Assembly: GCF_007747215.1 (NCBI RefSeq)
Contig: NZ_CP036273.1
Location: 5,936,322-6,000,321, forward strand
Direction: 5' to 3'
Length of the DNA: 64,000 nucleotides
Origin: Urbifossiella limnaea
GTDB taxonomy: Bacteria; Planctomycetota; Planctomycetia; Gemmatales; Gemmataceae
Shown here: positions 62,052-64,000 of the stretch, one piece after another
Numbering within the stretch: position 1 is the stretch's first letter
Layout: the number at the start of each line of letters is the position of its first letter
Translations under genes and position numbers: made by a program
Notes under the pieces: model-generated
The model's database searches: none
Seen by the model: only the letters and a program-made list of their open reading frames with translations
Told to the model about the DNA's origin: nothing

Positions 62052-62686
62052 TATTCCTTGATCACCACGTCCTTGAACTCCACCTTGATGTTGTAGCTCT
62101 GGAACCCGAGGTGCCCCTTCGCCCGCTTCAGGCCGGGGTGGTTCTTCTCGGCGCGGTCCTTGTGGTCGTCCAGGTTCGCCTTCACGAGTTCCTTGCCGTT
62201 CTGCTCGACCAGCACGTCGCGCCCCTTGCACACCACGCGGACGTGGTTCCACTCGCCGATCGGGTTGTTCGCCTGCTGCTTCGCCGGCTGCACGTCGTAG
62301 ATGGACCCGGTGTGCTGGTACGGGGCCAGCTTCGACTTGTACACCTTCTCCCAGCCCTCGTCGTCGATGAGCTGGATCTCCATGCCCTGGTACGCGGGGT
62401 CGCCCTTGGCCGGCGTGCGGAGGCCGATGCCGCTGTTGCCGCCCTCCTTCGACCACCGGTAGCTGAACTTCAGCTCGAAGTCGCCGTACTCCTTGTCGGT
62501 GAGGAGGTAGCCGCCGCCCCCGCTCTTGCACACGATGTTGCCGCCCTCGACGGCCCAGGCGTCGGCCTTGCCGGTGGCCTTCCAGCCGGTCAGGTCCTTG
62601 CCGTTGAAGATCGGGGTGAAGCCGCCGGGCGGCTGGGCGGACGCGGTGCCGGCGGCGGCGACGAGGGCGACGAGCAGGTGGCGCAT
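62051..62686 (-). CDS. DUF1080 (3-keto-disaccharide hydrolase-like) secreted protein
   Basis: 211 residues. Signal peptide at about 1-17. The concanavalin-like DUF1080 fold is seen in [73 protein letters not shown] and [12 protein letters not shown]. Family members are extracellular; some hydrolyse 3-keto glycosides. Strongly expanded in planctomycetes. Shares an overlapping promoter region with divergent panD. Confidence 0.9.
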   Translation of the reverse strand: MRHLLVALVAAAGTASAQPPGGFTPIFNGKDLTGWKATGKADAWAVEGGNIVCKSGGGGYLLTDKEYGDFELKFSYRWSKEGGNSGIGLRTPAKGDPAYQGMEIQLIDDEGWEKVYKSKLAPYQHTGSIYDVQPAKQQANNPIGEWNHVRVVCKGRDVLVEQNGKELVKANLDDHKDRAEKNHPGLKRAKGHLGFQSYNIKVEFKDVVIKE

Positions 62687-62741
62687 GGAAGGTGACTCCG
62701 GGGGAGGGCTGGGGCACCCGCTCCAACGGGTGGCCCAGGAG

Positions 62742-62747
62742 TAGAAT
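62742..62747 (+). promoter_or_regulatory. Overlapping divergent -10 candidates, panD / DUF1080
   Basis: TAGAAT read rightwards serves panD (28 bases before its ATG). The overlapping TATTCT on the other strand (62743-62748) could serve the DUF1080 gene. Confidence 0.35.
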
Positions 62748-62775
62748 AGGGACGACCCCCGACGAGGACGCCGGC

Positions 62776-63141
62776 ATGCAGCGGGTGATGATGAAGTCGA
62801 AGCTCCACCGGGCGACCGTGACCGCGGCCGACCTCCACTACGAGGGGAGCATCACGCTCGACGCCGACCTCCTGGACGCGGCCGACATTTTCCCGAACGA
62901 GCAGGTCCACGTGTGGGACGTGACCAACGGGGCGCGGCTGGTGACCTACGCGCTGCGCGGCGAGCGCGGCAGCGGGGTGGTGCAGGTGAACGGCGCCGGG
63001 GCACACCTGATCCGCCCCGGCGACGTGGTGATTATTGCGACCTACGCGGTGCTGGAGGACCAGGAGGCGCGGGCGCACGAGCCGCTAGTGGTGCTCGTGG
63101 ACGCGAAGAACCGGCCGAAGGACATGCGGCAGATCGTCTGA
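62776..63141 (+). CDS. panD: Aspartate 1-decarboxylase proenzyme
   Basis: Makes beta-alanine from aspartate for pantothenate synthesis. 121 residues. The proenzyme self-cleaves between Gly24 and Ser25 (HYEGSITLD) to create the pyruvoyl group; Lys9 ([10 protein letters not shown]) is present. [13 protein letters not shown] and [20 protein letters not shown] are conserved. Length and start are canonical. Linked functionally to coaX (12150). Confidence 0.95.
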   Translation: MQRVMMKSKLHRATVTAADLHYEGSITLDADLLDAADIFPNEQVHVWDVTNGARLVTYALRGERGSGVVQVNGAGAHLIRPGDVVIIATYAVLEDQEARAHEPLVVLVDAKNRPKDMRQIV

Positions 63142-63160
63142 AGCCGCTTGCGGCGATGCA

Positions 63161-64000
63161 CTACTTCACCGGCGGCAGCCCCAGCACCTCGACGGGGCGG
63201 CCGCCGGCCTCCATCACGGTGCCGGCGTCCTGGTGCTTCCACTTCAGGTAGCCCAGCGCCACCGGCGCCCCGAGCCGCGGCGAGTGACAGCTCGACGTCA
63301 CGACGCCGACCTCCTGCCCGTCGCGGAGCAGCTTCGTGCCCGGCGGCAGCGGCCCGCCCTGCAGCACCTTTACCGCCGAGAACGCCCGGTTGACGTGCCC
63401 CGCCCGGTCGCGGGCCATCACGATCGGCTCCTGCCCCAGGAAGCAGCCCTTCGCGTAGCTGACGGCGCGGGCCGCGTTGCCGACCTCCATCACGAACCGC
63501 GTCGCGTCGATGTCCGGGCCGAACACCGGCGTCCCGGCCTCGATCCGCAGCACCTCGAACGTCTCCGCCGTCCCGGGCACGGCCCCCGCCGCTTCGAGCA
63601 AGCCACGCAACCCCTCGGCCTTGTCTGCCAGGCAGACGAGATCGTAGCCGGGCAGCCCGAGCGGGTCGCGGCGGCGGACGCTGGCGACGAGGTGGCTGCC
63701 GAAGGTGCGTTCGACGTGGGCGAACTCCGGCAGGTCGGGCACGGCGTCGGCGAGTGCCTTTTCCAGCACGGCCTTCGCGGCGGGGCCGGCGAGGTGGAGT
63801 TGCGCGAAGTCGGCGGTGCGGTCGGCCAGCTCGACGCGCTCCGAGATGAGGTAGCGGTCGAGGTACTTCAGCAGTTCGCCGCCGCGGCCGGGCGTCGTCT
63901 CGACCCACAGGGCGTGTTCGGTGCCGAGGCGGACGTGGTAGACCCACGCGGCGAACTGTACCTTCGCCCGCGGGTCGCAGAAGTACGCCTCGCAGCCGCC
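63161..64000 (-). CDS. YgfZ/GcvT-like folate-binding protein (5' end beyond the window)
   Basis: 279 residues visible; the frame is open to base 64000 and the start lies outside. YAKGCFLGQEPIVMARDRAG carries the KGCxxGQE signature of YgfZ/IbaG-type folate-binding proteins related to the glycine-cleavage T-protein, used in Fe-S cluster repair. Upstream residues CEAYFCDPRAKVQFAAWV and RGGELLKYLDRYLISERVEL fit the N-terminal fold. The C-terminal barrel ends in GLPPVK. Confidence 0.85.
   Translation of the reverse strand, partial: GGCEAYFCDPRAKVQFAAWVYHVRLGTEHALWVETTPGRGGELLKYLDRYLISERVELADRTADFAQLHLAGPAAKAVLEKALADAVPDLPEFAHVERTFGSHLVASVRRRDPLGLPGYDLVCLADKAEGLRGLLEAAGAVPGTAETFEVLRIEAGTPVFGPDIDATRFVMEVGNAARAVSYAKGCFLGQEPIVMARDRAGHVNRAFSAVKVLQGGPLPPGTKLLRDGQEVGVVTSSCHSPRLGAPVALGYLKWKHQDAGTVMEAGGRPVEVLGLPPVK

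Overview
The window is GC-rich (roughly 70 % by eye), densely coded bacterial DNA that looks like a member of the Planctomycetota, most likely Gemmataceae. The evidence is the gene repertoire: two DUF1559 proteins with a pseudopilin-type N-terminus, a PSD1/DUF1549-DUF1553 cytochrome protein, secreted FG-GAP and delta-60 repeat proteins with a planctomycete 'LE-x-R-x-VPA' N-terminal motif, a DUF1080 protein, several Hanks-type Ser/Thr kinases, an FHA protein and an OleC/OleD pair. The genus is not resolved. About 50 protein genes are annotated. No rRNA, convincing tRNA, CRISPR array, transposase or prophage was seen.

Layout. 1-2.3 kb: end of an unrecognised gene, moaE, a histidine phosphatase and moaA (molybdopterin synthesis). 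2.3-8.2 kb: a glycosyltransferase, a kinase-receiver-HD-GYP fusion, a glycine-zipper protein, a LapA-like membrane protein and a Rieske oxygenase. 8.2-15.3 kb: housekeeping run ribE, argS, obgE, coaX, a DUF1559 protein and an MnmE-like GTPase. 15.4-18.5 kb: an FAH-family hydrolase and an FG-GAP protein fused to a haloperoxidase-fold domain that has lost its vanadate-site histidines. 18.5-27.1 kb: a tight run of radical SAM, DinB, oleC, oleD, ABC ATPase and ABC permease. 27.1-33 kb: thrC, FHA, gamma-glutamylcyclotransferase, Uma2, PSD1. 33-43.6 kb: a 1487-residue coiled-coil membrane protein, a DUF1264/OBAP protein, a toxin-antitoxin-like pair, a probable pseudokinase, a trypsin-like protease, xylA and a DJ-1/PfpI protein. 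43.7-49.5 kb: the complete 2-oxoglutarate dehydrogenase set sucA-sucB-lpd in order. 49.5-60.1 kb: mostly secreted proteins, with a HAD hydrolase and a zinc-ribbon membrane protein among them. 60.5-64 kb: another kinase, a DUF1080 protein, panD and a truncated YgfZ/GcvT-like gene.

The most striking non-genic signal is a set of more than a dozen intergenic hairpins. Their arms are 11 to about 41 bases, and each is built from its own short unit, often a 7- or 8-base tandem repeat. They sit almost exactly between stop and start codons. Two sit inside reading frames (sucB linker; PSD1 gene), and both span a multiple of three bases. One perfect 34-bp stem with a 2-base loop lies between an ABC ATPase and its permease. 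These, the erased haloperoxidase site, the kinase-REC-HD-GYP fusion and the OleC-OleD pair without OleA or OleB are the main leads.
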